Source of the DNA: Rhizobium rhizogenes NBRC 13257
GTDB lineage: Bacteria; Pseudomonadota; Alphaproteobacteria; Rhizobiales; Rhizobiaceae
DNA: 64,000 nt
Direction: 5' to 3'
Assembly: GCF_000696095.1 (NCBI RefSeq)
Contig: NZ_BAYX01000004.1
Span: forward strand, 124,001 to 188,000
Shown here: in pieces, positions 46,597-58,229 of the stretch
Position numbering within the stretch: the first letter of the stretch is position 1
Layout: the number at the start of each line of letters is the position of its first letter
Made by a program: the position numbers and the translations under genes
Notes under the pieces: generated by a model
Told to the model about the DNA's origin: nothing
The model's database searches: none
What the model saw: the letters and a program-made list of their open reading frames with translations, nothing else

Positions 46597-46823
46597 CAGG
46601 CCTCTCCCGCCGTGCTGCCATCGGCGGCTTTGGCGTCAGCCTTCTGCTTGAGATTGCGGCAGAAGGCGACGGCGATATCGGCCAGCGCCGGCTTGGTCAG
46701 TTCTTCATCCAGCGCCTTCTGCAATGCCAGTCGCACAGCCTCGGTTTTGGTCGAGCTTTTCGTCAGCGCCTGATAGCGCCGCGCCAGCCGGTCGATGGCA
46801 TCGTCCTTGATATAGAGGGGCAT
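46596..46823 (-). CDS. VapB-type antitoxin (PSK/Rv0623-like)
   Basis: A 75-residue antitoxin. The N-terminal ribbon-helix-helix-like part, MPLYIKDDAIDRLARRY then SSTKTEAVRLALQKAL, binds DNA; the C-terminal helix would cover the PIN protein. ATG 46823 is chosen because this family usually opens MPLYIKD; upstream in-frame ATGs at 46856 and 46880 exist. Two GATATCCAT repeats lie directly upstream and may be its operator. Confidence 0.8.
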   Translation of the reverse strand: MPLYIKDDAIDRLARRYQALTKSSTKTEAVRLALQKALDEELTKPALADIAVAFCRNLKQKADAKAADGSTAGEA

Positions 46824-46825
46824 GA

Positions 46826-46856
46826 GATATCCATTTTTTGCGAATGGGATATCCAT
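46826..46856. promoter_or_regulatory. Direct repeats upstream of the vapB-like gene
   Basis: GATATCCAT occurs at 46826-46834 and again at 46848-46856, 22 bases apart, so both face the same side of the helix. The second copy is part of a near palindrome (ATGGGATATCCAT). The position against the antitoxin start fits autoregulation by a VapB/VapC complex. Confidence 0.45.
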
Positions 46857-47006
46857 AGGGCATGTCGAGGAAGAGGACAATCGGCATTGCTGTAGCGATG
46901 CAACCGTCTTTCCGAAAGGATGTTTCCGAGATATTTATATGACGAACATCATCTAACGTGTTAGCTATAGCGTCGATTCTGAAATTGCAGGCTGGGAGGA
47001 GCCATC

Positions 47007-48197
47007 ATGTCCGCAATCGATCCCGTCGTCATCGTTTCCGCCACGCGCACGCCGCTTGGCCGCTTCCAGGGGGAGCTATCATCCTTGCAGGCGCCGGAGC
47101 TTGGCGCCCATGTCATCCGCGCTGCCCTGGAGCGCGCCGGATTATCGGCGGACAAGGTGGACGAGGTGCTGTTCGGCTGCGTGCTGCCGGCGGGGCAAGG
47201 GCAGGCGCCGGCGCGACAGGCGGCGCGGGGCGCGGGATTGCCGGATGCGGTGGGTGCGACGACCGTCAATAAGGTCTGCGGCTCGGGCATGAAGGCGACC
47301 ATGCTGGCGCATGATCTGATTCTCGCCGGTTCCGCTTCCATCGCGGTCTCCGGCGGCATGGAATCGATGTCGAACGCTCCCTATCTGCTCGCCAAGGCGC
47401 GCGGCGGCTATCGCATGGGCCATGACCGCATCTTCGACCATATGATGCTCGACGGGCTGGAAGACGCCTATGAGAAGGGCCGTTCGATGGGCGATTTCGG
47501 CGAACTGGCGGTCGAAGCCTATCAGTTCAGCCGCGACGATCAGGATGCCTATGCCGTGGAGACGCTGACGCGTGCCCGCAAGGCGATCGAGAGCGGCGCT
47601 TTCGAGGCCGAGATCACCCCGATTTCGGTCGCTGCCAAGGGCGGACCGGTGACGATCGGCAAGGATGAGCATCCGCAGAAGGTTTCGCCGGAAAAGATCC
47701 CGACGCTCAAACCGGCCTTCCGCAAGGATGGCACGATCACCGCCGCCAGCGCCTCGGCCAATGCCGACGGTGCCGCTGCCCTGATCCTGACCCGGCGTTC
47801 GATCGCCGAGCGCGAAGGTCTGCCGATCCTCGCAGAGATCAAGGCGCATGCCACCCATTCCCAGGAACCTGCCTGGTACACGACCGCGCCGATCCCGGCG
47901 ATCCGCAAGGTGCTGGAAAAGACCGGTTGGAAGGTCGGCGATGTCGATCTTTTCGAGATCAACGAGGCCTTCGCCGTCGTCGCCATGGCCGCCGCCAAGG
48001 ACCTCGGCATCGCCCGCGACCGCCTCAACATCAACGGCGGCGCCTGCGCACTCGGCCACCCGATCGGCGCCACCGGCGCACGGCTGATCGTGACGCTGCT
48101 GCACGCGCTGAAGCGGCAGGGCGCAAGACGCGGCGTGGCGGCGCTGTGCATCGGCGGCGGCGAGGCGACGGCGATTGCGGTGGAGCGGGTGAACTGA
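47007..48197 (+). CDS. Acetyl-CoA acetyltransferase (thiolase)
   Basis: A 396-residue thiolase. The acyl-accepting Cys91 is in NKVCGSGMK; NEAFA, GGACALGHPIGATGAR with the catalytic His, and CIGGGEA with the second Cys complete the active site. Length and motifs fit biosynthetic-type acetoacetyl-CoA thiolases such as PhaA/AtoB, though no phaB or beta-oxidation partner adjoins. A GGGAGGAG box precedes ATG 47007. CTAAC-GT-GTTAG (46953-46964) lies 43 bases upstream and might be an operator. A terminator follows at 48228. Confidence 0.9.
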   Translation: MSAIDPVVIVSATRTPLGRFQGELSSLQAPELGAHVIRAALERAGLSADKVDEVLFGCVLPAGQGQAPARQAARGAGLPDAVGATTVNKVCGSGMKATMLAHDLILAGSASIAVSGGMESMSNAPYLLAKARGGYRMGHDRIFDHMMLDGLEDAYEKGRSMGDFGELAVEAYQFSRDDQDAYAVETLTRARKAIESGAFEAEITPISVAAKGGPVTIGKDEHPQKVSPEKIPTLKPAFRKDGTITAASASANADGAAALILTRRSIAEREGLPILAEIKAHATHSQEPAWYTTAPIPAIRKVLEKTGWKVGDVDLFEINEAFAVVAMAAAKDLGIARDRLNINGGACALGHPIGATGARLIVTLLHALKRQGARRGVAALCIGGGEATAIAVERVN

Positions 48198-48227
48198 GGG
48201 GCATGGATGCAGTCTGATGGCTGGCTC

Positions 48228-48257
48228 GGGCGTTCGCCGAAAAGCGAACGCCCTTTC
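48228..48257 (+). terminator. Rho-independent terminator after the thiolase gene
   Basis: GGGCGTTCGC (48228-48237) pairs with GCGAACGCCC (48244-48253) around CGAAAA, then TTTC. The stem is 10 bp and GC-rich; it lies 30 bases after the stop codon. The T-run is short, so termination may be partial. It also sits just beyond the convergent gene that ends at 48265. Confidence 0.7.
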
Positions 48258-48264
48258 GATAGGA

Positions 48265-49005
48265 TCAAGTGCTGCGCATCTCCGCAGAAAAATCGAGGTT
48301 TCTCGGTTCGCTGAGGATATACCTCTTATCCAAGTTGGAGAGAGAATGTGGAGTGTCGGTCGAAGCCGTCTCCTCCGGAACGATGTCCAGGCGGAATCCT
48401 CGAGCCCAGACTTTTCCATAACCCTTCAAAAAGAAGCCGTAGTGGATGCTTTCTGCTTCCTCGGGGACATCGAGAACGATTTTTCGTTCGACCCAGCCAG
48501 TCGTTCCCGTGATGGCTCCGTCACTCTTTCGTTGCATCATATTGTCGAAGCGAAGGGGTGAGCCCAGCGCTTTGTCGATGCGTAGCCATGCTGTGCCAGT
48601 ATCGGCATCTTCGGCACGAATGCGCGCCAGCAACTGTATTTTTCTGCCTCGGTAATGATCGGCTCTGACACTCTGCATCATGGTCAAGAACCCAGTTTGT
48701 TTCAGGTCGATGCCGCTTTTGCGCTCGATCACGCATTCGATCACAGCAACGCCCGGCGACGACCCATCCAGGCCCATGCGGTAATATTCGGAGTTTCCGA
48801 CAGTAACCCAATTATCGGCCATCCCATATTTCTTCTCCTTCGGCGTCGCCGCCAGGATGATGGCTGAAAGGGTATTCCAGTCGGCTAAGCCAAACTGATG
48901 AGCCACGATTTCCAGGCATTCGCTGTGGGAAAGATTAAGGCCGCGCATCGCCAGAGACTGACGCAAAACCTTGGCCATCGCTTTCGAATCGAGAACGCTA
49001 TGCAT
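48265..49005 (-). CDS. Uncharacterised protein with N-terminal Glyoxalase_8-like motif
   Basis: A 246-residue protein. Residues 8-50 (AKVLRQSLAMRGLNLSHSE, then VAHQFGLADWNTLSA) resemble a small helical domain seen at the start of some proteins annotated as glyoxalase superfamily (Glyoxalase_8). The remainder, residues 65-220, looks like a beta-rich ligand-binding domain (YYRMGLDGSSPG; FLTMMQSVRADHYRGRKIQLLARIR; TGTAWLRIDK). I see no catalytic motif and no signal peptide. Function unknown; no operon partner. Confidence 0.5.
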   Translation of the reverse strand: MHSVLDSKAMAKVLRQSLAMRGLNLSHSECLEIVAHQFGLADWNTLSAIILAATPKEKKYGMADNWVTVGNSEYYRMGLDGSSPGVAVIECVIERKSGIDLKQTGFLTMMQSVRADHYRGRKIQLLARIRAEDADTGTAWLRIDKALGSPLRFDNMMQRKSDGAITGTTGWVERKIVLDVPEEAESIHYGFFLKGYGKVWARGFRLDIVPEETASTDTPHSLSNLDKRYILSEPRNLDFSAEMRST

Positions 49006-49220
49006 GTTTGATCCTCCTGCCGGCGGTTCTCAGAAGAGTATCAGTGCTCGCATTGCTGAATGGCTCGCCGGGCGAGGTCAAACGATGGAAATGTGCATTC
49101 ACCATTCCAAAGGAGCGAGCGGCAGGCTGCACGGCCTGATTCTCAGAATATCGCCGGGGTCGTGAGGGTCAACTACAACGGCAGAAATTTCTGGTTCGGG
49201 AATAAGTCGAAAAAGGCTCA

Positions 49221-49607
49221 TCACCCCTCCGACAACTCCTCCAAAATCGGGCAATCCGGCCGCGCATTGCCATGGCAGGCATGCACCAAGTGCTCCAATG
49301 TACGCCGCAGTTCGGTCAACTCGCGGATCTTGCGGTCGATTTCGGTCAGCTTTGACGAGGCGATGTCCTTGACGTCGGCGCTGGCGCGGCTCTTGTCTTC
49401 GTAGAGGGCCAGCAATTGCCGGCACTCGTCGACGGAGAAGCCGAGGCTGCGGGAGCGGTGCAGGAAGCGCAGCTTGTGCACGTCGTCGGCGCCGTAGTCG
49501 CGGTAGCCGTTGCCGCCACGGTCGGGACGGATGAGGCCGATATCCTCGTAGTAACGGATGGTCTTGGCCGGCAGGCCGGAGCGGCCGGATGCTTCGCCGA
49601 TATTCAT
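49221..49607 (-). CDS. cueR: Copper-responsive MerR-family regulator CueR
   Basis: A 128-residue MerR activator. The winged helix starts MNIGEASGRSGLPAKTIRYYE, a coiled-coil dimer helix follows, and the Cu(I) loop carries Cys111 and Cys119 (CHGNARPDC), the spacing of CueR. It begins 11 bases after the copA stop, so copA and cueR share a transcript. A consensus CueR promoter lies upstream of copA at 52155-52185, giving autoregulation. Confidence 0.92.
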   Translation of the reverse strand: MNIGEASGRSGLPAKTIRYYEDIGLIRPDRGGNGYRDYGADDVHKLRFLHRSRSLGFSVDECRQLLALYEDKSRASADVKDIASSKLTEIDRKIRELTELRRTLEHLVHACHGNARPDCPILEELSEG

Positions 49608-49618
49608 CTGAACTCTCC

Positions 49619-52117
<2,499 letters not shown>

Positions 52118-52154
52118 GGAAAACTCCAGTGCCCGGAAGTGAGCGTCGGATAGG

Positions 52155-52185
52155 GTTATGAACCTTCCTGTTACTGGAAGGTCAA
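52155..52185 (-). promoter_or_regulatory. CueR-dependent copA promoter
   Basis: The CueR box ACCTTCC-N7-GGAAGGT is perfect (52162-52182). On the minus strand TTGACC (52185-52180) and CATAAC (52160-52155) are -35 and -10 elements 19 bases apart, the overlong spacer that MerR-type activators correct by twisting DNA. The copA ATG is 37 bases downstream. Confidence 0.88.
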
Positions 52186-52290
52186 GTGGAAAAATAGGAA
52201 ATCCTGTCCACAGTTGAAAGAGGGTGTTTTCTGGTCCGATGCCTCGCACAGTGATAAGTTCCGCAAGATCGAAGCAATGATGTGATTCCA

Positions 52291-53400
52291 ATGCGATATG
52301 ATCTTTCCGCCTTGCCGTTGACGACGTTGCTGCCCGCGATGACCAGGGCGGAGGATATGCTGGCGCGGCTGGATGAGCGGGTGTTGCGGCATGTGGTCGC
52401 CGACGGTTTCCGGGAGCGCGGGCATTTTTTCGATGCGGTCGGCGCGCTCTGGGTTGGCGGCGAGCTGGTGCATGTCGAGGATTTGGTGCTGCATGATGCT
52501 CGCATGGATGCCCGCACGCCGACGCATGAGCTGACCATTGCCCATGCCGTGCTGCGCACTCGGCGACGGTTATGGAATGCCGAGCCTTCCTGGGGGTTGG
52601 AGGCCGCCGGTCTCGCGACGCTGCGCGGCGATATCGGCGAGGTCGAGGAAACCGCTACGCCGCGTCCTGCGCCCGTCCCAAGCATGGAAGCGGACTTGGA
52701 AGAAAATGACGAGGACGAAGATGATTTCGGCGTGGACTTTGCTGAGATCGATGCGGTGATTGCCCGTTCCGACCAGGTGCTGAACGGAGAAATTCCGGAT
52801 GCGCGGCCCGAGACCGTGGACGATCCGCTGGGGCTGGTTCATGACGAGGACTGGGATGAAGGCGAGCGGCTGGAGAGCTGGCGTGCCGTCATCCGCCAGG
52901 CCGATCTTCTGCCGCCGGCCCTGGGTGCCGCCGTGCTCTTCGATGCCTGGGAGCGGATCGAGCCGTTGCGGCGGCAGCATTGGCTGGGCAGCCTGCTCGT
53001 CAGCGCCTATCTGCGCAGCCGCGGCAAGGTCGCCTCGCATCTTCTCTGCCTGAATGTCGGTCTGAAATCCGTTCGCCACGAACGCCGCCGCGCGCCCGAT
53101 CGCACCACGCGTCTGATGGCATTTCTCGAAGCCATGACACTCTCGGCCGATGCGGGGCTGAAGGAGCTCGATCGCCTGTCGCTTGCCAAGCTGCAGATGG
53201 AAAGGCGGCTGAAGGATCGCAGGTCGAACAGCAGCCTGCCCGGTGTCATCGAGATCGTTCTGTCGCGGCCGATCGTTTCCGCCAAGATGATCGCTCGCCA
53301 TGCCGGCGTCACCTCTCGCGGCGCGCTTAACCTCGTGGCTGAGCTCGGCGTGCGCGAAATGACCGGGCGCGGGCGCTATCGCGGCTGGGGCGTGCTTTAG
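52291..53400 (+). CDS. RHE_PE00001-family protein (DUF1612 with C-terminal helix-turn-helix)
   Basis: A 369-residue protein recognised as the DUF1612 family. The opening [29 protein letters not shown] and [16 protein letters not shown] are typical; a very acidic linker follows (about 135-150), then a helical DUF1612 body and a C-terminal helix-turn-helix ([22 protein letters not shown]). It is often encoded on rhizobial plasmids and mobile regions. The role is unknown; DNA binding is likely. It is divergent from copA. ATG 52291 is preferred to GTG 52282. Confidence 0.8.
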   Translation: MRYDLSALPLTTLLPAMTRAEDMLARLDERVLRHVVADGFRERGHFFDAVGALWVGGELVHVEDLVLHDARMDARTPTHELTIAHAVLRTRRRLWNAEPSWGLEAAGLATLRGDIGEVEETATPRPAPVPSMEADLEENDEDEDDFGVDFAEIDAVIARSDQVLNGEIPDARPETVDDPLGLVHDEDWDEGERLESWRAVIRQADLLPPALGAAVLFDAWERIEPLRRQHWLGSLLVSAYLRSRGKVASHLLCLNVGLKSVRHERRRAPDRTTRLMAFLEAMTLSADAGLKELDRLSLAKLQMERRLKDRRSNSSLPGVIEIVLSRPIVSAKMIARHAGVTSRGALNLVAELGVREMTGRGRYRGWGVL

Positions 53401-53637
53401 GCCGGCAAGAACCGGATTTTCGAGAGGACAGCGGGGACGTGCGCTGTCGTCTGTCTTTTTGCAACCACAACCCTAGTTTTTGCTCAATGTGACAGTTTGT
53501 TAAGCTAAGCCACGCGAAAATGGACAAAATTTAATGGCCTAACCAAATTCCTAAATGGGGCGATGCAAGTTAAAGTCGCGCTCATATTGCGTCGGCGGAT
53601 TGTTTGAAAGCCGGGCGCCCTGAAGGAAGGTGTATTG

Positions 53638-55113
53638 ATGGCTCGGACATTTCGGGTCCTGATATCGGTAGTCGTGATTGGCGCCGTGGCTTACGGCGCC
53701 TACGCGACGCGGGATCGCTGGCTTGGCGGTGCGGGGCGCCTGCTTGGCATTCAAGGCACGGCTGCGCCCGGCGAGCAGGCCCAGGGCGAACGCCGGAGTG
53801 GTCAGCGCCAGGGCGGCGGCGGACGGCGCGGCGGCCTCTCGCAGTTCAGCGGGCCTGTTCCTGTGTTGGCGGCGGATGCGACAAGCACCGACGTACCGGT
53901 CTATATCGACGGCGTTGGCTCGGTGAAGGCTCTGAACACGGTCACGGTGCGCGCGCAGGTCAACGGCAAGATCGTCGAAATCGATTTCGACGAAGGCCAG
54001 GACATCAAGAAGGGTGACGTGATCGCCCGCATCGACGATGCGGTCTACAAGGCCCAGCTCGACCAGGCGATCGCCAAGAAAGCGCAGGACGAAGCCCTGC
54101 TCGCCGGCGCCCAGCGCGATCTTGTCCGCTATCAGCTCATGGTCAAGAGCGCCTCCGGCACCCAGCAACAAGTGGATACGCAGCTATCCTTGGTCGCCCA
54201 ATATACGGCACAGGTCCAGGTCGATCAGGCGACCATCGAAAGTGCGCAGGCGACGCTCGACTATACAACGATCAAGGCGCCGATCGACGGGCGCACCGGC
54301 ATCCGCAATGTCGATATCGGCAATCTTGTCAGTTCCTCCGACACGACGGGCATCGTGACGCTATCGCAGATCCGGCCGATCTCCGTGCTCTTTTCCGTCC
54401 CACAGCAGCAGCTTGCTCGCGTCAACGCCGCAAGTGCCGCCGGCGCGCTTTCCGTTCAGGCGATGGCGAGCGACGGTCAGACGGTGGTCGATAACGGCAC
54501 GCTGGCGGTGGTCGACAATCAGGTGGATCCAACGACCGGTACGGTCAGGCTGAAGGCCAATTTCCCCAACGACAAGCTGGCACTCTGGCCGGGCGCCTTC
54601 GTCAATGCCCGCCTGCTGGTCGAAACGCTGAAGGGTGTCACGGTCATTCCGACCGCTGCCGTGCAACGCGGACCGAACGGCACCTTCGTCTATATCATCA
54701 AGCAGGATCAGTCGGTCGCCATGAAGCCGGTGACGGTGCGCCAGCAGGATGATGTGCAGGCCGTCATCACCAATGGTGTGGCCGCAGGCGACAAGGTGGT
54801 GACGACCGGTTTTGCTCGTCTGCAGGATGGGTCGAAAGTGCAGATTTCCGCAAGTACTGCTCCGGCAGTGCCGGATGCAGCGAAACCTGATCCCAATGGG
54901 CAGCCTGTTGCCGGTGCCGCGACCCAGGCCGACGGAAATACAGCCAATGACGGGCAGCGGCCGCATCGCCAGCACAATGGCCAGGGCAGCGGTAATGGCG
55001 GTCATCGCAAACAAAACGCCGAGGGCGGCAATGCTGCCAATCCCGCTCCCAATGCGGATGGCGGTGCGGCCGCCTCCACCAATTCAACCGCCACGCCAGC
55101 GCCACAGCAATGA
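53638..55113 (+). CDS. mdtA: RND efflux adaptor, MdtA-type
   Basis: A 491-residue membrane-fusion protein. An N-terminal helix (about residues 6-22) anchors it; then a Gly/Arg/Gln-rich linker, lipoyl half (VRAQVNGKIVEIDFDEGQDIKKGD), coiled coil (about 140-205), second lipoyl half (LDYTTIKAPIDGRTG), beta-barrel and membrane-proximal domains. The last 80 or so residues are a low-complexity tail rich in Asn, Gly, Gln, Ala and His, absent from E. coli MdtA. ATG 53638 follows GAAGGAAGG. The stop overlaps mdtB by four bases. Confidence 0.85.
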   Translation: MARTFRVLISVVVIGAVAYGAYATRDRWLGGAGRLLGIQGTAAPGEQAQGERRSGQRQGGGGRRGGLSQFSGPVPVLAADATSTDVPVYIDGVGSVKALNTVTVRAQVNGKIVEIDFDEGQDIKKGDVIARIDDAVYKAQLDQAIAKKAQDEALLAGAQRDLVRYQLMVKSASGTQQQVDTQLSLVAQYTAQVQVDQATIESAQATLDYTTIKAPIDGRTGIRNVDIGNLVSSSDTTGIVTLSQIRPISVLFSVPQQQLARVNAASAAGALSVQAMASDGQTVVDNGTLAVVDNQVDPTTGTVRLKANFPNDKLALWPGAFVNARLLVETLKGVTVIPTAAVQRGPNGTFVYIIKQDQSVAMKPVTVRQQDDVQAVITNGVAAGDKVVTTGFARLQDGSKVQISASTAPAVPDAAKPDPNGQPVAGAATQADGNTANDGQRPHRQHNGQGSGNGGHRKQNAEGGNAANPAPNADGGAAASTNSTATPAPQQ

Positions 55114-58100
55114 ACGTCTCGTCGCTCTTCATCTCCCGGCCGGTCGCCACCTCGCTTCTTGGGGTGGCCGTCCTGCTGGGCGGTATTCTCGGCTTTCTCT
55201 TTCTGCCGGTCGCGCCGCTGCCGCAGGTGGATTTTCCGACGATCCAGGTGACGACGCAGCTTCCCGGAGCTGATCCCGATACGATGGCGGCACTGGTGAC
55301 CGCGCCGCTGGAGCGGCCACTCGGCCAGATCCCGTCGCTGGCGTCGATGACCTCCTCGAGTGCCTTCGGCATCAGCCAGATCACCCTGCAATTCGATCTC
55401 GGCCGCGATATCGACGGCGCGGCGCAAGACGTGCAGGCGGCGATCAATGCCGCCGGCTCGACCTTGCCGCGCACATTGCCCTATCCGCCGACCTATTCGA
55501 AAGTAAACCCGGCCGATACGCCGATCCTAACGCTTGCGCTGCGCTCCGACAGCTATTCGATCCGCGAACTCAGCGATTTCGCAGACACCATGATGGCGCA
55601 GCGGCTGAGCGAAGTCACCGGCGTCGGCGACGTCAACATCCAGGGCGGCGTCAAGCCCGCAATCCGCATCCAGGCCGACCTGCCGCGTCTTGCCTCCTAT
55701 GGGCTGGCGCTGGAGGATCTGCGCACGGCGATCACCAATGCCAGCGTTGCCGGTGCCAAGGGCGCTCTCGACGGCACGAACCAGAGCTTCACGCTGGCCG
55801 CCAACGACCAGATCGTCGATCCCGCCATCTACCGCTCCATCATCGTCGCCTATCGCAACAATGCGCCCGTGCAGCTGAAGGATGTCGCCACCGTCGTCGA
55901 GGGGTTGGAGAATACCCGCGTCGGCGCCTGGTATCAGGGCAAGCCTGCCGTCATCCTCGACATCATGCGCCAGCCGGGCGCCAACGTCATCCAGACGGTC
56001 GAGGGCGTGCTGAAGCAGATTCCGCGGCTGAAGCAGGCCCTGCCGGCCGGTATCTCGATCGACATCGTCAATGATCGCACCGAGACCATCCGTGCCTCGA
56101 TCCATGATGTGCAATGGACGCTTGTCGTCAGCATCGGTCTCGTCATCCTCGTCGTTCTCCTGTTCCTGCGCACGGTAACGGCGACCTTCATCGCCGGTGT
56201 CGCCCTGCCGCTGTCGCTGATCGCGACCTTCGGCGTCATGTGGTTTGCCGGATTCAGCCTCGACAATCTCTCGCTGATGGCGCTCACCATCGGCACCGGC
56301 TTCGTCGTCGACGATGCCATCGTGATGATCGAGAACATTGCCCGCCACATCGAGGAGGGCGAGAACCCGATGCGGGCGGCGCTGAAGGGTGCCGGCGAAA
56401 TCGGCTTCACCATCATCTCGCTGACCGTCTCGCTGGTTGCCGTCTTCATCCCGCTCTTGTTCATGACCGGCATCGTCGGGCGCATGTTCCGCGAATTCGC
56501 CTTGACGCTGACCATCGCCGTCGTGGTCTCGGCGGTGATTTCGCTGACGTTGACGCCGATGATGTGCGCCCGCATCCTGCGTAAGCCCAAGGAGCATCGC
56601 AGCGGTTTCCTGGCGGGAGCCGACCGCTTCATGGAGTGGCTGATCGAAGGCTATCGCCGCAGCCTCGTCTGGGCGGTCGACCGCAGTGCGCTGATGCTGA
56701 TCATTACGATGGTAACGCTCGCCGCCACCGTCGCTCTCTATATCGTCATCCCCAAGGGCTTCCTGCCGCCGCAGGATACCGGCCTGATCACCGCCGTCAT
56801 CGAGACGGAGCCGACCACCTCCTTCGAAGCCATGAAGCAGACGCAGGCGACGGTGGCCGACCGGCTACGCAAGGACCCTGATGTCTCGGGCGTCGTCTCG
56901 GTCATCGGCACCAGCGCCAGCAATCTGACGCTCAATACCGCCAACCTCAGTCTTGTGCTGAAGCCGAGGAACCAGCGCAGCGATTCTGCCGCTGACATCA
57001 TCGACCGTATGCGCGGTGAAGTGGCCGACCTGCCCGGCATCCACGTCACCTTCCAGAGCGTGCGCGACATTTCGATCAGCACGCGTGCCAGCCGCGCGCC
57101 CTATCAATATACGCTGACCGCGACTGATACGGGGGCTGTGGTCGACTGGGCTGGGAAACTGGCGCAGCGGCTACAGCAAAGCCCGAAGTTGATCGACGTT
57201 TCCTCGGAAGTCGAGATGGGCGGCGGCCGTATCTTCGTCGATGTCGATCGTGAAACCGCCTCGCGTCTCGGCGTCTCGATGCAGGCTGTCAGTGATACGC
57301 TGAACGACGCCTTCGGTCAGCGGCAGATCGCCACGATCTATGGTCAGGCCAACCAGTATCGTGTCATCCTGGAAGCGGCGCCGCAATACCAAGCGGACCC
57401 GAAGTCGCTCGACAAGCTCTATGTCGCCGGTGCCAGCGACACGCAGGTGCCGCTCAATGCCTTCACCACGGCGACGTTTGCCACAGCGCCACTGGTCATC
57501 AGTCACGATGAGCAGTTTCCGGCCGTGACCATCAGCTTCGATCTCGCCAAGGGCGCTTCGCTCAGTGACGCCGTGGCCGAGGTCCAGACCGCCGAGCAGG
57601 ATATCGGCATGCCTGATACCATCCAGCGCAGCTATTCCGGCGATGCCGAGGAATTTGCCTCGTCGCTGGCCGGGGAGCCCTGGCTGATCCTCGCGGCCGT
57701 CGTGACCATCTACATCGTTCTCGGCCTGCTCTATGAAAGTGCCGTGCATCCGATAACAATCCTCTCGACCCTGCCGTCGGCGGGTGTCGGCGCACTGCTG
57801 GCGCTGATGCTGTTCGGTCAGGACCTGTCGATCATCGCGCTGATCGGCATCGTTCTCCTGATGGGTATCGTCAAGAAGAATGCGATTATGATGATCGACT
57901 TTGCGCTCGAGGCCGAGCGCAAAGAGGGCCTGCCGCCGCGCGAAGCGATCCTGAAAGCCTCGATCCTGCGCTTCCGCCCGATCATGATGACGACGCTGGC
58001 GGCACTCTTCGGTGCACTGCCCCTGGCGTTGGCGCAAGGCACGGGAGCGGAGCTGCGCATCCCTCTCGGCATCACCATCATCGGTGGCCTGGTGCTGTCC

Positions 58101-58229
58101 CAGCTGCTGACGCTCTATACGACGCCGGTGATCTATCTCGCCTTCGAAAACCTGCGTGCCCGCATCGTCGGTCGGCCGACCGGCACGCCGGCTCCGGAGC
58201 TGGACGATGTTGTGGGTGGCGAGACATGA
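55110..58229 (+). CDS. mdtB: RND efflux transporter, MdtB-type
   Basis: A 1039-residue RND pump. It opens MNVSSLFISRPVATSLLGVA, as MdtB proteins do; helix 4 carries Asp401-Asp402 (GFVVDDAIVMIEN) for proton relay, and both large periplasmic loops and the C-terminal six helices are complete. MdtB and MdtC form a mixed trimer in E. coli (two MdtB, one MdtC). ATGA overlaps link it to mdtA and mdtC. Likely exports bile-type detergents, novobiocin-like drugs or plant compounds. Confidence 0.88.
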   Translation: MNVSSLFISRPVATSLLGVAVLLGGILGFLFLPVAPLPQVDFPTIQVTTQLPGADPDTMAALVTAPLERPLGQIPSLASMTSSSAFGISQITLQFDLGRDIDGAAQDVQAAINAAGSTLPRTLPYPPTYSKVNPADTPILTLALRSDSYSIRELSDFADTMMAQRLSEVTGVGDVNIQGGVKPAIRIQADLPRLASYGLALEDLRTAITNASVAGAKGALDGTNQSFTLAANDQIVDPAIYRSIIVAYRNNAPVQLKDVATVVEGLENTRVGAWYQGKPAVILDIMRQPGANVIQTVEGVLKQIPRLKQALPAGISIDIVNDRTETIRASIHDVQWTLVVSIGLVILVVLLFLRTVTATFIAGVALPLSLIATFGVMWFAGFSLDNLSLMALTIGTGFVVDDAIVMIENIARHIEEGENPMRAALKGAGEIGFTIISLTVSLVAVFIPLLFMTGIVGRMFREFALTLTIAVVVSAVISLTLTPMMCARILRKPKEHRSGFLAGADRFMEWLIEGYRRSLVWAVDRSALMLIITMVTLAATVALYIVIPKGFLPPQDTGLITAVIETEPTTSFEAMKQTQATVADRLRKDPDVSGVVSVIGTSASNLTLNTANLSLVLKPRNQRSDSAADIIDRMRGEVADLPGIHVTFQSVRDISISTRASRAPYQYTLTATDTGAVVDWAGKLAQRLQQSPKLIDVSSEVEMGGGRIFVDVDRETASRLGVSMQAVSDTLNDAFGQRQIATIYGQANQYRVILEAAPQYQADPKSLDKLYVAGASDTQVPLNAFTTATFATAPLVISHDEQFPAVTISFDLAKGASLSDAVAEVQTAEQDIGMPDTIQRSYSGDAEEFASSLAGEPWLILAAVVTIYIVLGLLYESAVHPITILSTLPSAGVGALLALMLFGQDLSIIALIGIVLLMGIVKKNAIMMIDFALEAERKEGLPPREAILKASILRFRPIMMTTLAALFGALPLALAQGTGAELRIPLGITIIGGLVLSQLLTLYTTPVIYLAFENLRARIVGRPTGTPAPELDDVVGGET

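Noticed and set aside
52118..52291. N-terminal extension of copA
   Set aside because: It would cross the CueR promoter; ATG 52117 has a ribosome binding site and lies downstream of the -10 element.
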